Made by a program: the position numbers and the translations under genes. Positions 7,424 to 20,009 of a DNA stretch of 47,900 nt are shown in pieces. The stretch lies in NCBI GenBank assembly GCA_900769955.1, contig CAAGIP010000231.1, positions 1 through 47,900 on the forward strand, given 5' to 3'. The stretch is from Spirochaetia bacterium (GTDB taxonomy: Bacteria > Spirochaetota > Spirochaetia > Sphaerochaetales > Sphaerochaetaceae). Each line of letters opens with the position of its first letter. Position 1 is the stretch's first letter. The notes under the pieces are model-generated. The model had not been told where the DNA came from. It did not search any database and worked only from the letters and a program-made list of their open reading frames with translations.

Positions 7424-10400
7424 ATGGTTGCCAAAGGCAAACTCATTGAACGTAAATATATCGGTTCCGATTTCCAGGAAGTCTGCGAACTGCCGAACCT
7501 CATCGGTGTTCAGCTGGACAGCTATGAGAGATTCCTGCAGCTGGATAAACTGAAGGCAGGCGCTGAGCCGGATCCCAGATATGGTCTGGAGTCCGTATTC
7601 AGGAACGCTTTCCCGATCGTAAGCCCCAACGGCGAGATGACTCTTAACTATGAAGGCTACACACTCGATTTCGACGGTATCAAGTATACCGAGGAAGAGT
7701 GTAAGAAGAAGGGGCGTTCATATTGTGTACCGGTCAAGGCCAGGATCAGCCTTGAACTCAGAAACGGTGAGATAAGGGAAAAGGAGATTTTCTTCGGCGA
7801 TATCCCCGTCATGACGGACAGAGGCACGTTCATCATCAACGGTGCCGAACGTGTCGTGGTCTCACAGATCCATCGTTCTCCCGGTGTCATCTTCCAGGTC
7901 GAGAAGGGTGTATACTCTTCCAGGATCATTCCGTACCGCGGTTCCTGGCTGGAATTCGAGATCGATGAGAAGAAAAACATCATCTGCGCAAAGGTCGACA
8001 GAAAGAAGCGCATTCTCGGTACTCTCTTCCTCAGGGCAATCGGTGTCGATACCCGAGAGAAGATCGTAAGCGCATTCTATAAGTCCGAGACCATTGAGCT
8101 TTCAGAGGAAAAGAGAGGAGATGCGGAAAACCGCTACTCCTATAAGGATATATATGCAGTCGTTGACGGCGAGGAAAGAAAGATCGTCCGCGCCGGTGAC
8201 ATGCTGCACCCGCATGAAATCGATGCCCTCATCGCAGGCGGAATCGCTTCCGTAGAGGTTGTCGACATGAAGAGTGAGGATACTCTCCACTCGGAGATCA
8301 TCCTCAACTGTCTCGAGTATGAGTCAACCAAGTACACTTCCGAGGGTGAGGATGAGCCCAGCAAGGAAGAGTATCTTGCAGTCATCTATCAGGTTCTCAT
8401 GCCCGGTGAAATGATCGCAATGGAGAGGGCTGAAAGGGATCTTCCCGAGATGTTCTTCTCCGAAAAGAGATATGACCTCGGAAAAGTCGGACGCTATAAG
8501 TTCTACAAGAAGTTCGGTTCTCCCGATGAGGAGATGAACACGGACCTTACCGTCCTTACTCCCGAGGACATCGTTCACACGATGGGCTTCCTCATCAAGG
8601 TTTTCAACAGGGAAGCAAACGTCGATGATATCGACCACCTCGGAAACAGGCGTGTCAGATCCGTCGGTGAGCTTTTACAGACACAGCTCAATGCCGCATT
8701 CTCCAGAATGGAAAGGATTGCACGCGAAAGGATGAACCTCGAGAACGAGGCTACCGTCCGCCCGCAGGAAGTCATTTCCATCAAACCGATCGTGGCAGCG
8801 ATCAAGGAGTTCTTCGGCTCCTCACAGCTGTCACAGTTCATGGATCAGGTCAACCCGCTCGCTGAGCTCACTCACAAGAGAAGGCTCAACGCTCTCGGTC
8901 CCGGCGGTCTTTCAAGAGACCGTGCAGGCTTCGAGGTCCGTGACGTACACTACACCCATTACGGCAGAATGTGCCCCATCGAGACACCAGAAGGTCCGAA
9001 CATCGGTCTTATCGTATCGCTTGCGAACTACACCAGGATCAACGAGTACGGCTTCCTCGAGACCCCGTACAGAAAGGTTGAGAACGGTATTGCAACAAAG
9101 ACAGTATGCTACCTTGATGCGAACGATGAGGAGAAGTACTACATCGCTCAGGCATCGGCAAAGGTCGATAAGGACGGTAACTTCATCGATAAGGAAGTTC
9201 CCGTACGTCACCAGGGCGATTACTCAACACGTGACCCGAAGGACGTTCAGTTCATGGACGTTTCACCGAAGCAGGTAATCTCAGTTGCCGCATCCCTCAT
9301 TCCGTTCCTTGAGCACGACGATGCCAACCGTGCACTCATGGGATCGAACATGCAGCGCCAGGCAGTACCTCTCGTATTCCCTGAAGCACCGCGTGTAGGT
9401 ACGGGTATGGAAGGAAAATCCGCATACGATTCAGGCGTCCTCGTAAAGGCAAAGAGGGGAGGTGAGGTCGTATACGCTTCCGCAACCGAGGTAAGGGTAA
9501 AGGTAAATAAGGCAGAGTGCGAGATCGAGGGTGAGGTCGACACATACCACATCCACAAGTTCGAACGCACCAACAATGATACATGTCTCAACCAGAAGAC
9601 CATCGTAAGCGTAGGTCAGAAGGTTGAGAAGGGCACTGTGCTTGCAGACGGACCCGCTACCCAGAACGGTGAGCTGGCCCTCGGCCGCAACATTCTCGTC
9701 GGCTTCGTTCCCTGGAACGGCTATAACTACGAGGATGCCGTCCTCATCAGTGAGCGTGTCGTAAGGGAGGATATCTACACCTCCATCCATATCAAGGAGT
9801 TCTCAATCGATATACGTGAGACCAAGCTCGGACCCGAGCGCCTCACACGTGATATCCCGAACACCAGCGAAAGGGCAGTAGCCAACCTCGACAGCGAGGG
9901 TATCGTGACTGTCGGTACATATGTACGCCCCGGTTCGATTCTCGTCGGTAAGGTAACTCCGAAGAGTGAGTCAGATACAACGCCTGAGTTCAAGCTGCTC
10001 AACTCGATCTTCGGTGAGAAGGCAAAGGAAGTCAGGGACACATCCCTCAAGGTACCTCACGGCACCGAGGGTACCGTCATCGACATCCAGAGGATGAAGA
10101 AGAGCGACAAGGACGAGCTTCCTCCCGGAGTTGATGAGACGGTAACCGTCCTCATCGCAATCAAGAGAAAGCTCACACAGGGCGATAAGATGGCCGGACG
10201 TCACGGTAACAAGGGTGTCGTATCAAGAATCCTGCCCGAAGAGGACATGCCGTACATGGAAGACGGTACACCGCTTGATGTATGTCTCAACCCGCTCGGC
10301 GTTCCTTCACGAATGAACATCGGACAGCTCATGGAGACACAGCTCGGCTGGGCTGCGGTCAAGCTCGATGAGTGGTATTCATCACCCGTATTCCAGTCCG

Positions 10401-10930
10401 CATCGATGGAACAGATCGAGGCAAAGATGAAGGAAGCAGGTCTTCCCGTTACCAGTAAGACCAAGCTGATGGACGGCCGTACAGGCGTTCCGTTCGTCAA
10501 CCCGGTATTCTGCGGTTACATCTACTACCTCAAGCTGCACCACCTTGTCGATGACAAGATGCATGCACGTTCCACAGGTCCTTACTCACTCGTGACCCAG
10601 CAGCCTCTCGGCGGTAAGGCACAGTTCGGTGGTCAGAGACTCGGAGAAATGGAAGTATGGGCACTCGAGGCTTACGGTGCCGCAAATACTCTGCAGGAGC
10701 TTCTTACGATCAAGTCCGATGACATGAACGGAAGAGTGAAGATTTATGAGTCCATCGTTAAGGGTGAGCCTGCCCAGAATGCAGGTATGCCTGAGGCGTT
10801 CAACGTACTCGTTCAGGAGATCAGGGGACTGGCACTGGATATGAGCGTATATGACTCCAACGGAAGACAGGTACCTCTCACCGAACGTGAGGAGGAGCTG
10901 ATCGAGAAGAAGGAAAAGGGTTCCATCTAG
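7424..10930 (+). CDS. rpoB: RNA polymerase beta subunit
   Basis: 1168 aa from ATG 7424. An in-frame ATG at 7421 is only 3 nt from the SD GGAGGG, so 7424 is preferred. Family landmarks are the rifampicin region (SSQLSQFMDQVNPLAELTHK), RAGFEVRDVHYTHYGR, CPIETPEGPNIGLI, the active-site block KMAGRHGNKGVVSRI and the C-terminal GGKAQFGGQRLGEMEVWALE. At the place of E. coli Ser531 the codon at 8888-8890 gives Asn, the state linked to intrinsic rifampicin resistance in spirochaetes. The length is shorter than the E. coli protein (1342 aa), as in lineages lacking the large beta inserts. rpoC follows after 9 bp. Confidence 0.99.
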   Translation: MVAKGKLIERKYIGSDFQEVCELPNLIGVQLDSYERFLQLDKLKAGAEPDPRYGLESVFRNAFPIVSPNGEMTLNYEGYTLDFDGIKYTEEECKKKGRSYCVPVKARISLELRNGEIREKEIFFGDIPVMTDRGTFIINGAERVVVSQIHRSPGVIFQVEKGVYSSRIIPYRGSWLEFEIDEKKNIICAKVDRKKRILGTLFLRAIGVDTREKIVSAFYKSETIELSEEKRGDAENRYSYKDIYAVVDGEERKIVRAGDMLHPHEIDALIAGGIASVEVVDMKSEDTLHSEIILNCLEYESTKYTSEGEDEPSKEEYLAVIYQVLMPGEMIAMERAERDLPEMFFSEKRYDLGKVGRYKFYKKFGSPDEEMNTDLTVLTPEDIVHTMGFLIKVFNREANVDDIDHLGNRRVRSVGELLQTQLNAAFSRMERIARERMNLENEATVRPQEVISIKPIVAAIKEFFGSSQLSQFMDQVNPLAELTHKRRLNALGPGGLSRDRAGFEVRDVHYTHYGRMCPIETPEGPNIGLIVSLANYTRINEYGFLETPYRKVENGIATKTVCYLDANDEEKYYIAQASAKVDKDGNFIDKEVPVRHQGDYSTRDPKDVQFMDVSPKQVISVAASLIPFLEHDDANRALMGSNMQRQAVPLVFPEAPRVGTGMEGKSAYDSGVLVKAKRGGEVVYASATEVRVKVNKAECEIEGEVDTYHIHKFERTNNDTCLNQKTIVSVGQKVEKGTVLADGPATQNGELALGRNILVGFVPWNGYNYEDAVLISERVVREDIYTSIHIKEFSIDIRETKLGPERLTRDIPNTSERAVANLDSEGIVTVGTYVRPGSILVGKVTPKSESDTTPEFKLLNSIFGEKAKEVRDTSLKVPHGTEGTVIDIQRMKKSDKDELPPGVDETVTVLIAIKRKLTQGDKMAGRHGNKGVVSRILPEEDMPYMEDGTPLDVCLNPLGVPSRMNIGQLMETQLGWAAVKLDEWYSSPVFQSASMEQIEAKMKEAGLPVTSKTKLMDGRTGVPFVNPVFCGYIYYLKLHHLVDDKMHARSTGPYSLVTQQPLGGKAQFGGQRLGEMEVWALEAYGAANTLQELLTIKSDDMNGRVKIYESIVKGEPAQNAGMPEAFNVLVQEIRGLALDMSVYDSNGRQVPLTEREEELIEKKEKGSI

Positions 10931-10939
10931 GAGGAGAGG

Positions 10940-15289
<4,350 letters not shown>

Positions 15290-15436
15290 TGACGCCTGTC
15301 GGCGCCGTCACGCGTCAGGTATGAGCCAGTATCTCATGCTGACCCGGTCTTTATGAGAAGTGCCGCCTGCGCGGCACCTCCCGGGTCCCCTGTGAGGAGG
15401 GGAAACGGATATATATAATAAGGAGCGTATCGAAAG
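15290..15436 (+). promoter_or_regulatory. Structured rpoC-rpsL spacer / rpsL leader
   Basis: 147 nt without a gene but rich in stems: ATGAG/CTCAT inside TCAG/CTGA (15315-15342), a perfect GTGCCGC/GCGGCAC (15360-15366 with 15371-15377) and CCCCT/AGGGG (15387-15391 with 15398-15402). No T-tract follows them. SD AAGGAG precedes rpsL by 11 nt. I infer processing or autoregulation of the rpsL-rpsG part; no clear promoter was found. Confidence 0.45.
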
Positions 15437-15811
15437 ATGCCTACTATTAATCAGCTGGTAAGAAAGGGCAGGACCACTCTCAAGAACAAGACAAAGTCTC
15501 CTGCTCTCGAAGGATGTCCGCAGAAGCGCGGCACATGTACAAGGGTTATGACAGTCACACCTAAGAAGCCTAACTCAGCTCTGAGAAAGGTTGCGCGTGT
15601 CCGCCTGTCTAACGGTATCGAAGTAACGGCTTACATCCCCGGTATCGGCCATAACCTTCAGGAGCACTCAGTTGTCCTGATCAGGGGCGGCAGGGTCAAG
15701 GACCTTCCCGGTGTCCGTTATCACATCATCCGTGGTTCCAAGGATACACTTGGTGTCGCAGACAGAAAGAGAAGCCGCTCTAAGTACGGTGCTAAGAAGC
15801 CAAAGGCTTGA
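15437..15811 (+). CDS. rpsL: 30S ribosomal protein S12
   Basis: 124 aa, full length. The decoding-site loops are intact: TPKKPNSALRKVARVRL carries the lysine equivalent to E. coli Lys43, and RGGRVKDLPGVRYH carries the one equivalent to Lys88, so both streptomycin-target positions are wild type. It is followed 15 bp later by rpsG. fusA, the usual next gene but one in the str operon, is not here. Confidence 0.98.
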   Translation: MPTINQLVRKGRTTLKNKTKSPALEGCPQKRGTCTRVMTVTPKKPNSALRKVARVRLSNGIEVTAYIPGIGHNLQEHSVVLIRGGRVKDLPGVRYHIIRGSKDTLGVADRKRSRSKYGAKKPKA

Positions 15812-15826
15812 TAGGAGGAAAAGAGA

Positions 15827-16297
15827 ATGTCTAGAGGTTCAAAAACTCCTGTTAGGAATGTCACACCCGATGCTGTTTACAACAGCACAGTCGTTGAGAA
15901 GTTCATCTGCCGCATGATGATTGACGGTAAGAAGAACGTCGCTTCCAAGATCCTTTATACCGCACTTTCCACAATCGGTGAGAAGAGCGGTGAGAGCCCG
16001 ATCGATGTCTTCACAAAGGCACTTGACAACGTCAAGCCTATGGTAGAGGTCAAGAGCCGCCGCGTAGGTGGTTCCACATACCAGGTTCCGACCGAAATCA
16101 GGGAGCCCAGAAGAGAAGCACTTGCAATGAGATGGATCATTGCTGCCGCAAGGGCACGCTCCGGAAAGAGCATGGCTGAGAAGCTCGCAAACGAACTTCT
16201 TGATGCATACAACTCAACCGGTGCAGCTTTCAAGAAGAAGGAAGATACACACAGAATGGCAGATGCCAACAAGGCATTCACCCACTTCAGGTGGTAG
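15827..16297 (+). CDS. rpsG: 30S ribosomal protein S7
   Basis: 156 aa. Typical S7 blocks: RMMIDGKKNVASKILYTAL, KPMVEVKSRRVGGSTYQVP and EALAMRWIIAAAR. It nucleates assembly of the 30S head. SD TAGGAGGAAA gives strong initiation. It is the last gene of the rpoBC-rpsLG run, with a strong terminator 17 bp after its stop. Confidence 0.98.
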   Translation: MSRGSKTPVRNVTPDAVYNSTVVEKFICRMMIDGKKNVASKILYTALSTIGEKSGESPIDVFTKALDNVKPMVEVKSRRVGGSTYQVPTEIREPRREALAMRWIIAAARARSGKSMAEKLANELLDAYNSTGAAFKKKEDTHRMADANKAFTHFRW

Positions 16298-16313
16298 TTC
16301 CCTTCCGGATGAG

Positions 16314-16344
16314 AGAGACAGTTTTCATGCTGTCTCTTTTTTTT
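16314..16344 (+). terminator. Rho-independent terminator after rpsG
   Basis: A perfect 8-bp stem AGAGACAG (16314-16321) / CTGTCTCT (16330-16337) with an 8-nt loop, running straight into eight T (16337-16344). A second stem (GCCCGTCT/AGGCGGGC, about 16360-16380) without a T-run lies next to the convergent Rpn gene. Confidence 0.92.
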
Positions 16345-16387
16345 GCATGAATGATAGTGCCCGTCTCACTGAGGCGGGCATCTGACA

Positions 16388-17236
16388 TCAGATTTCAAGA
16401 CCGAGTTTTTCGGCTTCAGAGCGGAACTCTTCCTCACTCAGGCCTATTGAAGCTGCCGCTTCGGCAACAGGTTCCCCGTACTTTTTTATATTGGCAACCG
16501 ACATGCGGATTTCAGCCTGTTTCCTACCGATCTCAATACCCTCGCTTCTTCCGATCTTAATGCCGTCATCCATTCCTTCGGCATATACCTCGTTGTAGCG
16601 GTCATACATGATCTTCACTCCTTCCTCAGTGTTCTTGTAGAACTTTGACGCATCCCTCATGGCCATGATCCTCATATCCTCTGGATCAGAGCATCCGAAG
16701 TCATGAAGGAAGTCGGCAAGTCTTGACGAGTCATACTCGGCAGACCTGTTTATGTAAATAATATGTTCACCGATATCCAAAGACAAGTCCGTGCCTGTCA
16801 TATTCCATTCAAAAGGATACACCATGCATCCTCTGCCGAAGATGTCGTTTTCCGTGATCATTATCACATACACATCACTGAGGAATGAGTAATCATCACC
16901 TGACATCAGCTGATTGGTGTCAAGACGGGCCTTGTAATACCTGAGTCTTCTTGGATCCGCTCCCTCATCCTTTATCTGGACTTCGATGTTCACGTAACTT
17001 CCGTCCGCCAGTCTGGCCAGTACATCAAGCTGAGGTGACTTACCGAGCATCACGCCTGGTAATGTTCTCAGGCTGTCCACCCTGACGACCTCGAGATCAA
17101 ATTTAAGTATTGATCTGAGGAAGTCCTCGGTCAGTCTTCTGTTTGAGTCAAACATCGCACTCATCATCAGATTGTTCATGGGAGTCATGAGCATAAGGCG
17201 CTCACGAAACGCCGACAGTTCAACTTTTCTTTTCAT
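16388..17236 (-). CDS. Rpn family recombination-promoting nuclease / PD-(D/E)XK transposase-like protein
   Basis: 282 aa. The start (MTPMNNLMMSAMFDSNRRLTEDFLRSIL) and the core LDVLARLADGSYVNIEVQIK match the PDDEXK-family Rpn/RpnA-type proteins; D...E-V-Q is the nuclease signature. YYKARLDTNQLMSGDDYSFLSDVYVI is the usual following block. The C-terminus has the charged G-rich repeat typical of the family (DDGIKIGRSEGIEIGRKQAE). Rpn proteins are DNA endonucleases linked to recombination and phage defence, often found as scattered accessory copies without transposon ends. I see no terminal repeats around it. SD GGAG is present on the minus strand. It sits in the accessory block between the str and S10 clusters. 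Confidence 0.85.
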   Translation of the reverse strand: MKRKVELSAFRERLMLMTPMNNLMMSAMFDSNRRLTEDFLRSILKFDLEVVRVDSLRTLPGVMLGKSPQLDVLARLADGSYVNIEVQIKDEGADPRRLRYYKARLDTNQLMSGDDYSFLSDVYVIMITENDIFGRGCMVYPFEWNMTGTDLSLDIGEHIIYINRSAEYDSSRLADFLHDFGCSDPEDMRIMAMRDASKFYKNTEEGVKIMYDRYNEVYAEGMDDGIKIGRSEGIEIGRKQAEIRMSVANIKKYGEPVAEAAASIGLSEEEFRSEAEKLGLEI

Positions 17237-17373
17237 GGCTGAAACTCCTTCAGGAACTTACTTGATGTTCCTATATATAATAAGCAAAAAAGTGAAGAAT
17301 TTTTTCGTTTCAGGTCGGAGTATTGCGGAAACTGAGTTTTCTTTTTCTCTTAACAGCTGTTATATTCCTATTT

Positions 17374-18075
17374 ATGGATGAAGATTACAGAATCGCACTG
17401 CTCATAGATGCTGACAATACTCAGCTTTCAAAGATGGGAGCAATAATACAGGAGCTTTCCGCCTATGGCCGCATAGTTGTGAAAAGGGCATACGGAAACT
17501 GGAAGAAGAGTGCACTGAAGAACTGGGAGGGCGAGCTCAAAAGACTTGCAATCAAGCCGGAGCAGCAGTTTGACTACGTTACGGGAAAGAATGCAACCGA
17601 CATGGCACTGGTAATAGATACCATGGATCTGCTGCACAGGGAGTCTTATGATGCATTTGCCATCGTTGCTTCCGACAGTGACTACACACCGCTTGCCATA
17701 AGACTCCATGAGGACGGAGTGTTCGTAATCGGAGTAGGGGAGAAGAAAACTCCAGAGGCTTTCCGAAACGCATGTGATGAATTCATATTCATTGAAAACC
17801 TTGATGAGGAAGCATCCGAGGTTCAGATAATCAGGGAAAGTGCAACCGGAGGCGCTGACGAGATTCACCGCCTGCTTACACGCGCTGCCGACAGATACGG
17901 TGATGAGGAGGGCTTTACCGACATATCACAGGCCGGAACATACATCAAGCGCGTTAAACCCGACTTCGATGTCAGGACATATAAGCACAAAAAGCTTTCG
18001 GATTTCATCTGCGCCTTCCCCAAGCGCTATGAGGTAAGAAGGGAGAAGACAGCGTTCTTCTACCGCTGCAGATAA
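17374..18075 (+). CDS. NYN (LabA/DUF88-like) domain protein with C-terminal OST-HTH/LOTUS-type domain
   Basis: 233 aa from ATG 17374. RIALLIDADNTQ opens a NYN/PIN-like nuclease fold; conserved acidic residues continue in NATDMALVIDTMDLL and FAIVASDSDYTPLAIRL, with GEKKTPEAFRNACDEFIFIENL closing the domain. The last 70 residues (HRLLTRAADRYGDEEGFTDISQAGTYIKRVKPDFDVRTYKHKKLSDFI) look like an OST-HTH/LOTUS module, a common NYN partner thought to bind RNA. So it is probably an RNase; the substrate is unknown. A TTG at 17323 would add 17 hydrophobic residues, but its SD spacing is poor. The ATG has no SD and follows a TATATT 7 nt upstream, so it may be leaderless. Confidence 0.85.
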   Translation: MDEDYRIALLIDADNTQLSKMGAIIQELSAYGRIVVKRAYGNWKKSALKNWEGELKRLAIKPEQQFDYVTGKNATDMALVIDTMDLLHRESYDAFAIVASDSDYTPLAIRLHEDGVFVIGVGEKKTPEAFRNACDEFIFIENLDEEASEVQIIRESATGGADEIHRLLTRAADRYGDEEGFTDISQAGTYIKRVKPDFDVRTYKHKKLSDFICAFPKRYEVRREKTAFFYRCR

Positions 18076-18101
18076 AAAAAAGTGAGGCGCTGACCTCACT
18101 T
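18074..18101 (-). terminator. Terminator of the TSCPD gene
   Basis: An 8-bp perfect stem AAGTGAGG (18080-18087) / CCTCACTT (18094-18101). On the minus strand it is followed by a U-run from the A-tract 18074-18081. The stem overlaps the last codons of the TSCPD gene. Confidence 0.85.
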
Positions 18102-18347
18102 CGCAAGTGCTTCCCTGATCGCCTTTGCCAGCTGATCGGGGCAGCTTGTCTGCTTGAAACCGCATGTTGTTCCTTCGATGCGGTCTGCGGTTTCCTTTGC
18201 ATCCTGACCTTCAACAAGCTTTCCGATGCCTTTCAGGTTCCCGTTGCATCCGCCCGTGAATCTTACGTCGTGGAGCCTTCCCTCATCATCGATTGAGAAC
18301 TCGATTAGCTGGGAGCAGGTTCCGCGTGTCTTATATCTGACGTCCAT
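18096..18347 (-). CDS. TSCPD domain protein (TIGR03905-like)
   Basis: 83 aa, the normal size of this small family. It carries CSQLIEFSIDDEGRLHDVRFTGGCNGN, GKLVEGQDAKETADRIEGTTC and the naming motif TSCPDQLAKAI. Several conserved cysteines suggest metal or iron-sulfur binding; related domains occur at the C-terminus of some ribonucleotide reductases. The function of the stand-alone form is unknown. It converges with the NYN gene and has its own terminator. Confidence 0.85.
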   Translation of the reverse strand: MDVRYKTRGTCSQLIEFSIDDEGRLHDVRFTGGCNGNLKGIGKLVEGQDAKETADRIEGTTCGFKQTSCPDQLAKAIREALAK

Positions 18348-18369
18348 GGTTGTTCTCCTTGGCTTTGAA

Positions 18370-18392
18370 TTTAAGCGAGAAGGTCGCTTAAA
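18370..18392. repeat. 9-bp perfect inverted repeat upstream of the TSCPD gene
   Basis: TTTAAGCGA (18370-18378) and TCGCTTAAA (18384-18392) around GAAGG. It lies 23 bp before the start of the minus-strand TSCPD gene, in the divergent spacer with the antiporter. It could be an operator or a 5'-UTR stem; no T-run follows on either strand. Confidence 0.55.
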
Positions 18393-18459
18393 TCAAGCGG
18401 GAAATGTCATCTTCCATATATTTTCCATTCCAAATATTTGTGTCAGGTAATTTTGCATG

Positions 18460-18538
18460 ATTTGTATACAAATTTAACAATTTGGCTCCATAAAACATAT
18501 TTCAGGCAGTTGTACACAAACTTGCAAGTGATTAATAT
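18460..18538 (+). promoter_or_regulatory. Antiporter promoter with paired palindromic operator candidates
   Basis: A -35 TTGTAC (18510-18515), 17-bp spacer and -10 TAATAT (18533-18538). A perfect 14-bp palindrome ATTTGTATACAAAT lies at 18460-18473, and a near copy TTGTACACAAACTT begins at 18510 and covers the -35. The two copies are 48 bp apart. A repressor acting on both sites is an inference. Confidence 0.6.
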
Positions 18539-18565
18539 AAGTGGCGGATTATATTTAGAGGAAAA

Positions 18566-19861
18566 ATGGACACTATTCTTATTTCATTGGCGTTTGCTCT
18601 GATCGCCGGGCTTCTGATGTCCAGAGCCGCAAAACTTGTGAATCTCCCTGCAGTTACCGCATATCTCATCGCAGGGCTTCTTATCGGGCCGTTCTGCCTT
18701 GGCAGACTTAACATCGCAGGTGTCGGATTTACCAGCCTTGCTGAGGTCGGAGGATTTGAGATAGTCAGCCAGACGGCACTCGGCTTCATTGCATTTGCAA
18801 TCGGAAATGAATTCAGGCTTAAGGACCTGAAGGTCATGGGAAGGGCCGCCATTACGGTCGGAATTCTTCAGGCAGTCATTACGACCGCTCTTGTTGACCT
18901 TGCCCTTGTGACTCTTCATTTCATATTCCCTTCAGTCATTTCACTCTCTTCCGCGATCACACTCGGTGCCATTGCCGCCGCAACGGCTCCCGCTGCAACA
19001 CTGATGGTCGTACGTCAGTATAAGGCTGAAGGTCCCCTTACAAAGCTCCTGCTCATGGTTGTTGCCATCGATGATGCGGTGGGACTTGTACTCTTTTCAG
19101 TCTCATTCGGCATTGCTTCAGCCCTTGAAACAGGTGCGATAAGCATTGTTTCCGTACTTGTTGAGCCCCTGCTTGAGATCGGATGCTCGGCAGTTCTTGG
19201 TGTTATTGCAGGCCTGCTGCTCAACTGGCTTGAGGTATACTTCCACTCCAGAAGTAAGCGTCTGGCCCTTGCGGTTGCATTCGTGCTCCTTACAGTAGGC
19301 TTCAGCAGCAAGACCTTCGTCGTGGGAGGAGTCCATGTCGGCTTCTCGCTCCTTCTCGTGTGCATGATCACGGGAACCGTGTTCTGTAATATCTGTGAAA
19401 CCAGCGAGGAGCTTATGGCAAGGGTTGAAAGATGGACCGCACCCCTTAACATGCTTTTCTTCATATTAAGCGGTGCCGAGCTTAACCTCACGGTACTTTC
19501 AAACCCGATGGTCATCATGATCGGTGTGGTTTACATCATCTTCCGCTCCGCAGGTAAGTTCGGAGGCTCCTATCTCAGCTGTACAATGGAGCACACCTCG
19601 AAGGAGATCAGGACCCACCTGGGTATCACGCTGCTGCCGCAGGCAGGCGTTGCTCTGGGCATGGCGCTTACGGCCGCGAACCTCTCGGACGGCGCGATGG
19701 TGAGAAGCGTGGTGCTTTTCAGCGTTCTCATCTACGAGCTTGTGGGTCCGACACTTACGAAGTGGTCACTTACGCAGGCCGGGGAAATCAAGCCGGAGGG
19801 CAGGAAGAGCAGCAGAGAGGTCAACCAGCCTGACAGTAAACCCGCAGTTACGCTCAAATAA
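18566..19861 (+). CDS. CPA2-type cation/proton antiporter (Na_H_Exchanger family)
   Basis: 431 aa with about 12 membrane helices (PF00999-like). The opening SLAFALIAGLLMSRAAKLVNLPAVTAYLIAGLLIGP is typical of CPA2/Kef-type carriers, and the ion-binding helix carries an Asp pair in VAIDDAVGLVLFS, as in electrogenic CPA2 exchangers. A hydrophilic tail of about 30 residues follows the last helix; no NAD-binding RCK/TrkA domain is present. It exchanges Na+ or K+ for H+ across the inner membrane; the ion cannot be told from sequence alone. SD AGAGGA is 6 nt from the ATG. It is a single-gene unit between its own promoter (18510) and terminator (19891). Confidence 0.88.
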   Translation: MDTILISLAFALIAGLLMSRAAKLVNLPAVTAYLIAGLLIGPFCLGRLNIAGVGFTSLAEVGGFEIVSQTALGFIAFAIGNEFRLKDLKVMGRAAITVGILQAVITTALVDLALVTLHFIFPSVISLSSAITLGAIAAATAPAATLMVVRQYKAEGPLTKLLLMVVAIDDAVGLVLFSVSFGIASALETGAISIVSVLVEPLLEIGCSAVLGVIAGLLLNWLEVYFHSRSKRLALAVAFVLLTVGFSSKTFVVGGVHVGFSLLLVCMITGTVFCNICETSEELMARVERWTAPLNMLFFILSGAELNLTVLSNPMVIMIGVVYIIFRSAGKFGGSYLSCTMEHTSKEIRTHLGITLLPQAGVALGMALTAANLSDGAMVRSVVLFSVLIYELVGPTLTKWSLTQAGEIKPEGRKSSREVNQPDSKPAVTLK

Positions 19862-19890
19862 TTCACGAGCGCACGTCCCGCACACTGCAT

Positions 19891-19914
19891 AAAGCGTCCG
19901 GGACGCTTTTTTTT
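19891..19914 (+). terminator. Terminator of the antiporter gene
   Basis: AAAGCGTC (19891-19898) pairs with GACGCTTT (19902-19909) and runs into a T-tract up to 19914. Confidence 0.88.
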
Positions 19915-19974
19915 GCCTTATTAACCCTATATTTAACTCCCCTGAATAAAAAGAAATAAAAAAGAAAAAGCGTG

Positions 19975-20003
19975 TTGACAAAGATCGGGGAAAGTAATAT
20001 ATT
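19975..20003 (+). promoter_or_regulatory. Strong promoter of the tuf-S10 operon
   Basis: A consensus -35 TTGACA (19975-19980), exact 17-bp spacer and -10 TATATT (19998-20003), preceded by an A-rich UP-element-like tract (about 19947-19970). It would start transcription near 20010 and feed tuf and the 26 genes behind it. Confidence 0.85.
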
Positions 20004-20009
20004 GCTTAA

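Noticed and set aside
16360..16380. GCCCGTCT/AGGCGGGC stem as terminator of the Rpn gene
   Set aside because: The stem is real, but no U-run follows on the minus strand, so a rho-independent terminator cannot be claimed.
17323..17373. N-terminal extension of the NYN protein giving a signal-like hydrophobic segment
   Set aside because: It needs a TTG only 2 nt from its GGAG, and NYN proteins are cytosolic and begin close to the RIALLIDADN strand.
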